A DNA stretch of 64,000 nt. It comes from Adineta ricciae (Eukaryota; Rotifera; Eurotatoria; Adinetida; Adinetidae). Shown one piece after another: positions 47,581 to 59,000 of this stretch. Under the pieces are notes generated by a model. It saw nothing but the letters and a program-made list of their open reading frames with translations, did no database searches and was not told where the DNA came from. Both the position numbers and the translations under genes were made by a program. The stretch's first letter is position 1, and every line of letters starts with the position of its first letter. Location of the stretch: contig CAJNOJ010000036.1 in assembly GCA_905250025.1 (NCBI GenBank), positions 62,001-126,000 on the forward strand, given 5' to 3'.

Positions 47581-47778
47581 GGGACATCGGAGTTTCGCAT
47601 AGGCACTTAAAAACTTCCACGAAAAAATTGTTCAAATCAGAGAATAAAGGTTCTCTTATGAGTTTTTTGTACAACTCTCCTTGCTCTATCATTTAAAAGA
47701 AAAATCCGAATTTTATCATTTTCTCAACTCAGGATATCAGCCAAATAACATATGTCGCAAAGCTATTGGTACACCCGG
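47581..47778. repeat. Right TIR of mariner-like element
   Basis: 198 bp, inverted partner of 46837-47034, ending TTGGTACACCCGG before TA. Confidence 0.85.
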
Positions 47779-47780
47779 TA

Positions 47781-49352
47781 TTTCGTTTTCTACAGCCGCT
47801 TCTGAAAGATAGAATATGTGTTTCTTCATATGTAACGCATGCTATTTTATATCAATATCTTGTTGCTCTTGAAGTTTTTCTTTCGCATGCGCTGCATTGA
47901 TCTCTCTCTTTCTCTCTCGTAGACATGTGCAAAATTAGGACCGTGAAAAAAAACTTTACGAGAGCCGGGATCGGAATCAAAAACAATTGGATCCGCAGAT
48001 TTCTGGTTTGAAGAGAGGGAAAAACTTCATAATTTGTTATCGAGTTGCCATTTTTGCATGAAATTAAAAGTCTGTTGATGAAATTAGTCATAGCTTCTCT
48101 AAGCATCCTAAAAATTGATACACCATTAGTAATATTCAATATCATTTAGTATTACACAGACAAATGCTAGGCTTTTCAGCAAATTTGATTCACGAGGATC
48201 AATCGTCGGAAACCCATCATATTTGTGGTCAATAATACCTTCCGTATCTTTTTATCACAATGTATGTTGAGATGGAGAGATTTAGTACCGCATAGAGTGC
48301 TCATTACACCACGGTGTTTGTAAATATATAACGATCAAACTGCTCATTCATTTCATTGTATCATGCACAGTTTTCATAGAAAATACGTTTTACAAAGTTT
48401 TGAAAAAAACAGTTGAAATTCACTCATCAATTATACTGAGCGTAACTGTTGTCTCGCGTTGATGTACAAAAGCCTTTAAATTAAAAAAGCGATTTCTTAT
48501 GAGTTTTTTTATAATTTCATATTATCTGTAATTTATTGGACTCAGTAGAAAGAGAGCCAAGAACATTTATTGTTTCGCATAACTCTATCTATTACTTTCA
48601 TCAACACATTAGTTGTCAAAGTTACCAATATCTTACTTTGTCATTAAAAAGGTGGAGCAGTAAGAAAGCAATGCATATGAATATGATCTTTAACAGTGAA
48701 TCAATGAGGTTGATATGTTTCATCCACTTCCTCATCAAAGAAGAAGATTTCAAATCAAACCAGAGTTCAAATGAAGTTATGTCCGTCGTATCTAACAGCA
48801 AAAGTTGCATAAGATAAAAGTTGAATGTCAAACCATTTGCTTCGTCAAGTACCAGCAAAAAATTCTCAAATCATGTACAAAATTTTCATTAATAAATCAA
48901 TAAATACATCATGTGAACCATCGTTCAAAAAAACAGTTTGATTAGTGACGATTTATTCGATTAATAATCTGACGAAATGACAGAGATAGAAGTTTAATGC
49001 AAGCCAAAGCGCGACTTGTTCATGTTCTATGCAAAACGAGGATATATAGTCAAATAACGGTAGGTAAAGCGTGAAATGCATTTTGATTGACTCATAAACG
49101 CAAGAATAAGATACATACTGTTTTGTATATAGCGTGTGTATGTAACTTATCTCGACCACACAGGGACTGATCGACTGCAATCAATTTATGGGATTCATAG
49201 CCAATTAGAATAATACAGAGGTCACTGTTAAAGGTGGTTGATATGACAACAGACTATATAATGAAGATTAACACATGTGAAATTTCATTTCCATTCTTGA
49301 AAGGTCTTATCGATGTCTTCTGCTGCTGCAGTAAGTAAATCTATTCGTTTTA
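47781..49352. other. Intergenic between mariner-like element and DNAI7
   Basis: About 1.6 kb, AT-rich. Small open frames on both strands overlap one another (48536-48858) and show no motif. I see nothing supportable. Confidence 0.45.
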
Positions 49353-49353
49353 G
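49340..49353 (+). promoter_or_regulatory. Candidate trans-splice acceptor of DNAI7
   Basis: TCTATTCGTTTTAG is followed 14 nt later by the likely ATG at 49368. An upstream ATG with a donor-like gtaagt (49331) leaves too short an intron for ordinary cis-splicing. Confidence 0.4.
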
Positions 49354-49367
49354 AATCAAATAGATAC

Positions 49368-52300
49368 ATGTCATCGTCATCCATCTATGAAATCATCTCA
49401 AAATGGAAATCATTGGATTCTCCGAGTAGAAATGCAGATGATAAACTCGTCGTAAATGAGAATGCTCGATCGAAGAAATCGAAACAAAAGAAAAATATAG
49501 ACAGTAAATCAGTAACTAGAATAAGATGATAAAATCGAACGAAGGTGTACATGACCGATCATTAACATCTGGCGGATCTCAAAAGCCAATCAGTAAAAAC
49601 ACGAAAACGAAATCGCGTAAAAAATATAGCACAAAAGGTCGAAAACAAAAGAAAAAATCGAGTGTATGCGATCGTAAATTGCACAGTTTTGCTCATCATT
49701 TTGTTTCACGAAAAAAAAAAAAGGTTAACACTTATGCATTGATTTATCTAATTTATTTAGAAATCGGCATCAACGAACAACAAAACTGCGAAGGCGAAGA
49801 GGAAGAGAGAAGAAGAAGAACGAAAGCGACGCGAAGAAGGTATGTACTTTTATCTGAATGACTTACTATTATATCGATTCCACCGAACAAAAGATATAGA
49901 CAGTTTTATTAAAGAAAAAAAATATCATTAACTTTTCTTTGTTCGAAATATTCTCGTCGCTAACCATTCTGATGATTTCTACTGCGACAAAAGCTATAAC
50001 TATTAGAATAAAACACTCGGAAAACGAGATTTTTTCTAGTTCTATGACCGGAAAAATGATCTGATTTATTTAATATAATTAAATCCGTCTTCTCTGCTCT
50101 ACGAGACTACTAATAGTTACCAATTATTGCGAATAGTTCGTGATAGGTGTCTCGTGATAGCACAACTGCTTATTAATTGACAAGGCATTTGAGGGGTAGA
50201 ATGCTCGTTTCTACGTATATAAAATGATAGACTTGTACCATCTTCCAAGTGACCTTAACACGCCATCACTCGTCCGTTTCTAGCCTTCGTTTTAACTATA
50301 ACAAAGCAGACATTTGTCTGAGAAGTAGAGAAGTAATCATCCGTGGAGAGACACTTTTATCTTAATCAAGATGCTAAACTTCTGCAAAAACGAGAAAAAT
50401 TCGATTTGATCTTTCATATATGTCGGTTATCTGCATTTGTAAAGTCAGTTACATAGAGAAAAAGAACGAATGGAAGGAAAGAAGAAAAAAAGAAATAAGA
50501 ATAAACTGACAGCGGTGGGATTCGAACCCACGCCTTTTACGACTGGTGCCTAAAACCAGCGCCTTAGACCACTCGGCCACACTGCCATTCTTATTTCGTA
50601 ATTTATATTTAATTTATAGAGGAAGCTCGTGTACGTGCTGAACTTGCTGAAAAAGAACGCATCGAAACAGAAAAACGACTTGCTGAAGAAAAAGCTATTT
50701 TAGCGAAAGAAGTACATTTTCGGATTGTTTGTTATATTTTCTCAAAACAAAGTATCGAAAATTATCTAGATTAATGAATTACGCCGTCGAGAATTAGCTG
50801 AATTTTATGAATTTATTCAACCACGAATTGATCAAGCGAATGCAACACGTCACAAACAACGTGACGAGTTCAAAGTAAACTATTCCAAGTATTATTTTTC
50901 TACACGGCTATTGCTTTTTCGTTTCTTAAAGTGGAAACGTGTTATGCAATGCGATGGTACACCTGATCCAACAAGTCTACTTGAAATCAATACATTTATG
51001 TCGTTATGGCACGATGAACATCAACGAACTAATTTGGAGTATACAATGAAACAAACGAATCTTGTTTTATCATTAATCAAAGAATTGAATACTGTGATTA
51101 GTTCGATCCCGAAGGATTCATCTGAACTTGAATCGATTCCAACGTATAAAAAAGTTTGTATACAAAAGAAAACGATTCATTCGAATAGAAAACAATCTCT
51201 TGAATAATTTAGACGATTCATGAACTTGAAGATCTATTGAACTATAAATGGCGTCAAGCAGAACATGATACTATGTTGAAAGCGACTGATTTACAAGATT
51301 TCGAAACTAGTAATTTTCAATATTTTTCTGAAAACGAAAACGCTGCTATTTGTATATGGGCAAATCTCAGTCATAATCCAAGGTTTAATTGAAATATTTG
51401 ATTTGACTCGCTAAAGTTTATCCGTTTCCTTCTTAGAATCAAAGGTTATCTATTCGAACAAAATGGCTTTGGCTTTGATTTACCAAAACCATTAACATTA
51501 GCACATATTGCTATACTTGGCTTTTTTCTTAAATACGATTATTATTCTGAACGTTCGTTATTAGCAAAATGTCGTATCCGATCAATGGAATATACATATG
51601 GTACATGACGTTTTGCAGGAATTTCGATAATTATAGAGGCTATTTTAGATCCAATACCTGAACCTTTGGTGGACGAACCGGCGAAGCAAGTGACGAATGA
51701 CGATGATGATCATGAACCTATTGATCCGACATTACCAGCTGAAATCAGAAAACTTATGGAACAATCAAGACGTCGTGAAAAGGAAGCTGCTGCTGCAGCA
51801 GCGGCAGCAGCAGCTGCAGCGGAAGCACAAGCTTTACAAGAAGCTGCGGCTGCACAAGCCTCTCAGGAAAATGCCGATGAAAGTCAAGATGGAACTGTAT
51901 CACCAACAGCATTGAACAGAAAAAAATCCGTACGAGATGGTAACTTGACAACGATTGAAAATCCACCTGCCTAATTCCATTCGTGTTTATTTTCAGTAAC
52001 TGCCGATCTAATTCTAGAAGAATTAGCTGATGAATCAGTGATTGATCTTCGTTCACATTGGCCTATTTTACCATTGCTTGAAATCAATCTATTCAATATT
52101 CCACCGCAACCGAAAAAAGTTCAAGAGTGGAATATAGTCCAAGGTAAATTTCGAAACAATCTTCGTTTTCATTTACAGAGCATCGTCTTATTTGATTCTC
52201 TGCAGTGGATGACACGGATGTTCTTGTTCCCTATATATACCCATCGGATCCAGGGTTGCCAAAACGATTTTACGAAGAATATGTGTCATTAAGTAAAATG

Positions 52301-53014
52301 GAAGCAGCAAAAACAAAAGCGGATGAAAAAGTAAACGGACATCAATGCTGTTCACCATTGATTCATTCCTAAACATTTTCAGACGGATGATGCCATGGAT
52401 CCATCGATGACATTCGACGCAACGATTATTGCAAATAATCCTGAAATAAAAAGAATGTTTTTAGCCAACGCGATAAAACAAGAATCAGCACTGATTTTCA
52501 AATACAAGTCAGTGGTTTTTTTTCACTTCAATACAAAATTAATAGAGAATATTTTGATTTAGAATTCCATCCGAAATATTTATCACTGACAAACCACTAC
52601 TGGCTCGATGGATTAAAGATCGAAATCATTGGAAACAGGAAGGTTATGTCGACTACGAATATACGTCGGGTAGTTTCACCAGACATATCTCGTCATGATC
52701 TATTTCCACTTCATCTAGATACTCGTATGATTTCGTTTAAAACATATGATTTCGGTACATTTGCATTACTTACTGATCGGCATGCTCATATGCCATTTCA
52801 ATCATGGCGTATGCGACCTAAGTCACCTGGCAGTGTGCTCTTCTCGCTGACTACCCAATCATTCGAAATCATGTTCGAAATTCGAGTAAGTTCGATTGCA
52901 TTCTGTTTATATGAGAGAAGAATTCTGATTTATATAAATTCTTTCCTTCTCTTTGTTGAAAAAAAAACGAAAAACAAAGTACAAAATAAAAAAGAGATAC
53001 ACACAAGCGTTTGA
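49368..53014 (+). CDS. DNAI7: Dynein axonemal intermediate chain 7 (CASC1)
   Basis: A multi-exon gene. It begins with a Lys/Ser-rich N-terminus (exon 1 49368-49503, exon 2 from 49545), then the charged helix KREEEERKRREE with EARVRAELAEKERIETE. CASC1/DNAI7 hallmarks follow: NELRRRELAEFYEFIQPRID, FKWKRVMQCDGTPDP, LLEINTFMSLWHDE, a segment ICIWANLSHNPRIKGY, and near the C-terminus INLFNIPPQPKKV and HMPFQSWRMRPKSPGS. The role is assembly or stability of inner-arm dynein in motile cilia. The intron at 49840-50619 (780 bp) is huge for this genome and contains a tRNA on the other strand. A 12-alanine run lies at about 51785-51820. The intron at 52667-52715 is needed to keep frame. The end is uncertain: after FEIMFEIR a strong donor gtaagt occurs, and little further coding sequence is available before the next gene, so the C-terminus is shorter than in vertebrates. 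Confidence 0.85.
50492..50597. repeat. 11-bp perfect inverted repeat flanking the tRNA
   Basis: GAAATAAGAAT at 50492-50502 and its exact reverse complement at 50587-50597 bracket the tRNA almost at its ends, so the locus can form a long extended stem. Confidence 0.8.
50507..50586 (-). tRNA. tRNA-Leu (anticodon UAG)
   Basis: The 80-nt minus-strand sequence folds as a class II tRNA: acceptor stem GGCAGTG with CGCTGTC and discriminator A, D arm GGCCGAGTGGTCTAAGGC, anticodon stem-loop CTGGT-TTTAGGC-ACCAG giving anticodon TAG, variable arm and T arm GTGGGTTCGAATCCCAC. A run of seven T residues about 17 bp downstream (50484-50490 on the plus strand as A) is a Pol III terminator. No intron is present. 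It lies antisense within the largest DNAI7 intron. Confidence 0.96.
51780..51822 (+). repeat. Poly-alanine coding repeat in DNAI7
   Basis: A GCN triplet run encodes 12 consecutive alanines after RREKE. Mixed codons (GCT, GCA, GCG) suggest an older, stabilised expansion. Confidence 0.85.
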
Positions 53015-53047
53015 TAATAGAATAGCTTATAAAGGGAACAATTTTCT

Positions 53048-56000
53048 CTAAGATTTTCGTTTCGTATTCAACGATGTTGATGTGGATGGTGATTCATCAT
53101 CTGGACTGTTTTTTAATAATGAACTAAGATCACATACGAATAGACCGCGATTGTTTGTTTCAATTGATTGATCACGTAGTGTTTTATTTGGCGTTTGAGC
53201 AGCTTTTGTATGAAGACTCGTACTACTCAATGTAGGTGAATCAACTGTCTGAGACGATGACGTTACTAGACGAACATTCGATTCATAGGATGTACTCGTA
53301 TCACGTTTTGTTGTTGATGTTGGTTCCGTATTTGTTTCCACATCTCTCAATTCACGAGGAGTTTTCAGAAGCGACGGTGATGATGCAGTTGTGGTTGTTA
53401 ACGATGAATCATCACTTTTCTGTGGAACAATCGTGATTTTTTTCACTGTTTGAATATTTACTTGAAGACCAACATCACGCGTGGATATATGTCCGTTACT
53501 ACGTGACTTATGTTTACGGTGATGATGATGGTGATGGTGATGATGTTGTTTCTGTTGACCTGTCGCCATCGATGATGACGAGTTTGGCGATGGACTTGGA
53601 TCATGGATGAATAAGTGGCTATTGGCTTCGATATCTTGTGTTGGTGCTATAGTCAAATGAGTTTGATTTGAACCATCGCGTTTCTCTATCATTACTAAAT
53701 TCATTGAAGCTGGACTACGTGGACGTTGATAATGTATGGAAGGATTTGTGTCATCGGCGTATCGTAACTAAAGATAAGAAAAGTAGTATAATATCAAATT
53801 GATCTTTAGTGAGATGAGAAGTGTCACTTGACTGTTTTGGACGCTTGTGATAAAAAACTTACATCAGGCGATCTACGTCGCAAGTGTTCAATCGTGTCCG
53901 AAGACGCTGATGGTGGTGGTTGTGGTTGAAAATGTTGTACGATAGAATACAACGTGTTCGGATCGGGTTGTGGAATAATCACTGATTGATTTTCGAGATC
54001 GACAAATGAAGAAAACGTTGCCATTGTCCATGTTAGTTGTGTTTGTGACGCACATGATCGTTTGTCCTGTTCGCCCACTGTACTCAATACTCTCGTTGCA
54101 GATTGTGGATAAAGAATATTATCATAGAGCGATTGAGTGTTTGCATAGACAGGTTCGGGGATTGGAAATTGACTGTAGGCAGACTCGATACGGCGTGGAG
54201 CTTTGACTACCGAATTTTCCAACGGAGATAATGGAGAATGACAGTCAGATAGTTTACCATAAGTATCATTATGACCCTTCTTATTAGTGTTATCCGATGA
54301 AGACTTCGGCATCATTTGAAGACTGTACGAAAGAGGAATATTCGATGAATATGGTCTTGATGACACTGTACGATTAGCTGTTGATGATAATTGATCGGTT
54401 TCTATCGGACTTGGACGCTGATTTGAAGAAAACTGAGTTGATTGATTTAGATTTTTTACATAATGATCTATTGATGGATGACATTGAATTGAATGAAGTG
54501 GTGGAATGTAATCATCATGTTCTTCATAGCGTAATTCTCGACGAGAAGCTTTATTGTTGTGGATACGATCAACTGAACGACTTAAACTACTAGATGTGTG
54601 ATCAGTAAGTGGCTGTTTCAATTGTAGATTCTGAAGAGTTGTTGATGGTATAACGGCTATCGAGGTGCGAGGTCCGCCGTAGCGTGCAGATGTGAAAAAG
54701 CTGTTCGAATAGCGACGAGAAGTACGCCGATAGACAACAGTATTAGTGTGATTAACTTTTTCGTTCGATTGATGATGATAAGATGTGGTTGATGGATTTT
54801 CGTTTGAAGGTTGACTGACAGTAAAACTTGAATTAGTTGTTGGTAAATTTTTCTGAATGAAACAAACAAAGAAAGGGACTGATGAGAGAGAATCAAAAAA
54901 GGGGTTTTCTACGGTTTCTTTTAGATCAAGAGAAAGGGAAAATATTCTTCATTTTTTTCTCGTTGTCCTCCTATTGAATGAAAGTTTTCCAAGACGTACT
55001 GCAGTCAAAAAATCTATTTATGCACATCGGTAATTTTTAAAAGCAAAAACAATGAATAAAATATAGAATGTTTTTCTTCCTTCGTCTCTAACGTTTACCT
55101 TCTGTGCCGGTCGAAATCGAAGAGAAAAATAATGTATTAGGTGTAAATTTCATAGATATGCATGCACATATATATGTAGTCAGTTTCTTTTCATTTCATT
55201 TTTTCCTGCGTATAGAAAGAACGAAAAAAAGAAACATCAACCAAAAAAAAAAGTAAATAGGCTATGCGAGACCAATGAAAAAGAAAATTTGCAAACTATT
55301 TGTTCTTCTTCTGCTGAGTGTTTTTTATGATAATCAACATCTCAATCGCGTACGAAACTAGAGACAAAACATGTGCATCTATTTACTCACATATAGATAT
55401 GACGAGGAGAACAATAGGATTGGAAAAGAGCATCTATCCTTTTTTTCCTTCGATTTATATTATTGTTGCTCTTTTCCTTCGCTTTTTCTTTTGGTTACTC
55501 CCATAGGACTGAAGATTGAAGTCTCAGCCTAGTCTATCGATAATCGATAACCTTTTTGTGGGCGTCTTTTGCAATCCGCCCCTTTAGCGAAAAGACGATG
55601 TGTGTCGACCTGTTCATATTCGTGTTGATATTTTCTCACTCACTTACAACAATAACAAATTGTAATCAGCCAGCAGTTACGAACCCGACATTAGTGGTGA
55701 CATATTGGTGTAAACGCGTATATATATATACACACATACAATGTACTGAGTACTGCTGTTGCAGCAATGCGTATCAATTACCTGTTTCTTACTCTCTCTC
55801 TCTCTCTCTTTGCTCTTTTATATGCATACGCATGTACACACTCTACTTTTTCCTCGTCTCGTCTGTCGATGTTGGTTTAGTTGATCTAAATCATTTCTCA
55901 CACAACACGACGCCAAGGTGTAGCGTCAAAAATTCTCCTCATTTTACTCTCTTCTTTTTTTCTCACTCACCCTTACACATGTAATGTAGAAGAGAGGGAG

Positions 56001-59000
56001 AGAGGTAGAGAGAAGACGAAGGGAGGGAAGGAAGGAATGAACTCGTCGCTCGAAGCATAGAGAGACACACATTTTCGTATTTACTATTCATCGTTGTACA
56101 CTGATGAGTGCGCACACATCGAGTAGTGATTTTCGTTTGAAGTTAGTCGCACTAACTGTTACGCTGGTATCTACTCTTCAACATACTTATTTGACTAATG
56201 ATAATAGAAACAGAGAATGAATGGATGAATGAAAAAAAGAAATGCTAAAAAAACAAGTCGAATAGATCAGATGAAAATAAAAAAAGGAGTATAATTAGCA
56301 CAATCTCGATTTGAAATGTCGCTATATCTATTGACAAAACACGTACGAAGAAGATCGATGTTGTTTTTTTTCCTTAGTTGTCACCTATACTCATCGAAAT
56401 ATATATATATATATATAATAGCTAGAAGGTTACTTATATAATAGTCGGACGAGTTTGTGTTGGTAGAAGAAAAACCGCAAGAAGAAAGAAGAAAAAAGGC
56501 ACAACTATGTCGACAACGTCGTCGACGCCACCATGTCCTTCTTCTTTTTCTTTTCCTTGTCGACATCGTATTTTGCTGCTATTACTATTATTGCAGTTTT
56601 ATTCGTCGTTCTGTCTTATTTCGATCGGTTTGTTTTGTCGCACAAGAAGGAACACAGAATAGCTTTCGATTCTCCCCCTCCCTCCTCTCTCTTCGCCTTC
56701 TGCTCTTAGTCCTCAATAATACCGATACATAATAGAATCACCATCGACCGGCAAGTTCTCTCTTCTTCGCTTTCTATTTGATAAAAAAAAAACGCAAGCA
56801 CTATTTCATGTTGTAAAATTAGATAAGCACACATGGCACGTGCATACAGGCGTCATTCTCATCTGATATTAACAGATGAAAGAGAGAGAGAGAGTGACAG
56901 AAAGCAAATGAAAATCGACTTTTATGGTCTCAATTATTTGCGTTTCCCTTGCGTCTCGTCTTGTTCGAAAGGTGAATATGTGTTTGCATACTCTTTTTTT
57001 TCTTTCGATGGCCGAGTCAAGTCAATTTATCAGTAACTATCAACACACATAGGATTATTTTTTATATTGTATACATATATGTATTTGCGTGACCTTCACC
57101 TGTGATTCGGTTACATATTTCAATAAAATATCAGGGAAAAAAACGAAACATCTCCTCTGAATTACTTCGATAGATGTCTCGTTCTAATAAAAATAGAGAA
57201 AACCGAAAAAAAATGTACACGTACTTATCTATTTATGCTGAATAGTCATTAATGAAAAGATCTAATCTATGCGTGTATGTTGATCCATTTATCTCTATCA
57301 TTAAATGAAGGGGAAAAAAGGCATCTGATTATTATAACTCTCATAAGTCAAACTGATACACAATATAAACCAGAAACTCATAGATTATACGAAAGAAAAA
57401 ACTCGTGTTCCAAGATGAAAAAGAACCTCTGACGTCTACGGATGAGCGTTTACATTCCGATGCCTATGTCTTTGTGTATCGTTCTGTAGAAGATAGTTGT
57501 GAATAAGAAAATAAAGATACTTGAACAAAATAGAAAGAGAGAAGAGGATGAACGTCATGAATTCGCGTAAATTATCGCCGATGAGAAGAGGATTTCGCTG
57601 GCAGCAATGCGATTCCTAGTTAAATTAAATGGAATCGATACTAGTAGAGAACGAAATCAAATGCAAGTAGAAAAACAAATCGGATAAATATTCATTTGCA
57701 TTTCGGTCTCGATTTGGTTAAGAGGGGTGGATTTTAAAAAATAATACATTGCTCGAGTTAAAAATAGATTCAAGGTTAAGAAAGAGTAGGAAAAAACATA
57801 TAAAAATAACAAAATTTCCTTCGATACATACTTTTTCATTCTGATCGATGCTGCCACGCTTCGATAGATCATTTTCGGACTTGGTTCGAGCACGTTTCTG
57901 CAATAGAAAATAAGAAAAACATCATAATAGCATTCAATACAAATCGAATTCGTCATCTTTATTAAGTAAACACATCTATTTCATCTGAATACGTCCCAAG
58001 TGATCAACTAGATTGTTATCAAGAATACGTACTATAACACTGAAGAGTTTCATTCGTAATCAATAAACGAGAAGGAAACACCGGCTCTGTAACTAGCGTT
58101 GTTCAGCTACTATCTGTTCTGCGCATAGTAATGATAACAACATGAGCAAAGTAATAACTGCAGTTGATGAAGATGAAGTGCCGGCTACTAAAGTAGTCTC
58201 AGCAGTAGTAGTAGTAGTAACAGTAGCAGGAACGGCATCTCCCCATCATTCTTCTATTAAATATAGTCAGGAGAGAGAGACGCTGATTTCCTGTTCGTCT
58301 TCTTCTTCCCTCTTGTTTCTCTCTCCCTTTTCACATTTTTTTTTCAACAAGCTTGACACGCACACACCTATACAAAACGTTCAATGAGCCATCAAATACA
58401 CACTCACTCCTGTTACGGCACAACAAAAGAAAAAAAAGTAGAAGATGGTAGATAGAGAGGAAAAAACGGCCGAGTACTACTCTGCACGGAATAGTAGCTC
58501 ACGGTTGTTGTTTTCTTAGACCTGTAAATGAACTACATTAAACACATCGATGATTTTCTTCAAAACATAATAATGCATCACACTCCATTCTCGTTCTTCG
58601 GAGAACATGCGCATGTGCTAATAACGGCAAATTTCTAGTTTCTTCCTGCACTTGCAAGTAAATGATTGATAGATTGCATACGATCACTTATCAATAAGTA
58701 ACTCGGAGAAAAAAGAAATTCCAGCAGACTTTCTCTTCGCGTCATTCACTCTTTAACATCACCTAGATTCTTTCCGTTTTGCAATAAATTAGTTTTGTCT
58801 GCCTTTGCATAATACGTACATGCTGTCACACACAAACATACGTCTATATATCTTTTGATAATTGTATTCTCAAGTTCAAAATAAGATGAGATAAAAGAGA
58901 ATTCAAGCTGTTACTCTCCTACGTGTATTATATACACTTGAGTCAACTACACATCTGTATAAAATACGATTCAATCTACATAATACATCAAGTTATCAGA

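Larger units (their letters stand above)
46837..47778. mobile_element. Non-autonomous Tc1/mariner-like element with long inverted repeats
   Basis: A 942-bp element flanked by TA at 46835-46836 and 47779-47780. The terminal inverted repeats are about 198 bp (46837-47034 and 47581-47778) and start CCGGGTGTACCAATAG. The arms are about 90 percent alike by eye. TA flanks and tips of this style point to the Tc1/mariner superfamily. There is no transposase. The interior carries a degenerate motif (GGATGCGCCATG-like) near 47126, 47311 and 47488, about 180 bp apart, suggesting decayed tandem repeats. Confidence 0.75.
54853..57831. other. Long intron 2 of the disordered-protein gene
   Basis: A 2.98-kb sequence between two phase-0 exons. 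It contains (CT)n at 55791-55810, (TA)n at about 56398-56417 and many A/T homopolymers. Open frames such as 55556-55984 and 56457-56732 are compositional. I found no RNA gene. Confidence 0.5.

Noticed and set aside
46572-47692. Minus-strand open frames in the mariner-like element
   Set aside because: They lie mostly in the inverted repeats and are mirror translations of the same repeat; no transposase motif.
52640-52720. Apparent frameshift in DNAI7
   Set aside because: A 49-bp GT-AG intron at 52667-52715 restores the frame and the family motif, so no mutation is needed.
55556-56732. Open frames of 90-142 codons in the long intron
   Set aside because: Composition-driven (CT, TA and CTT-rich), without motifs or splice context.
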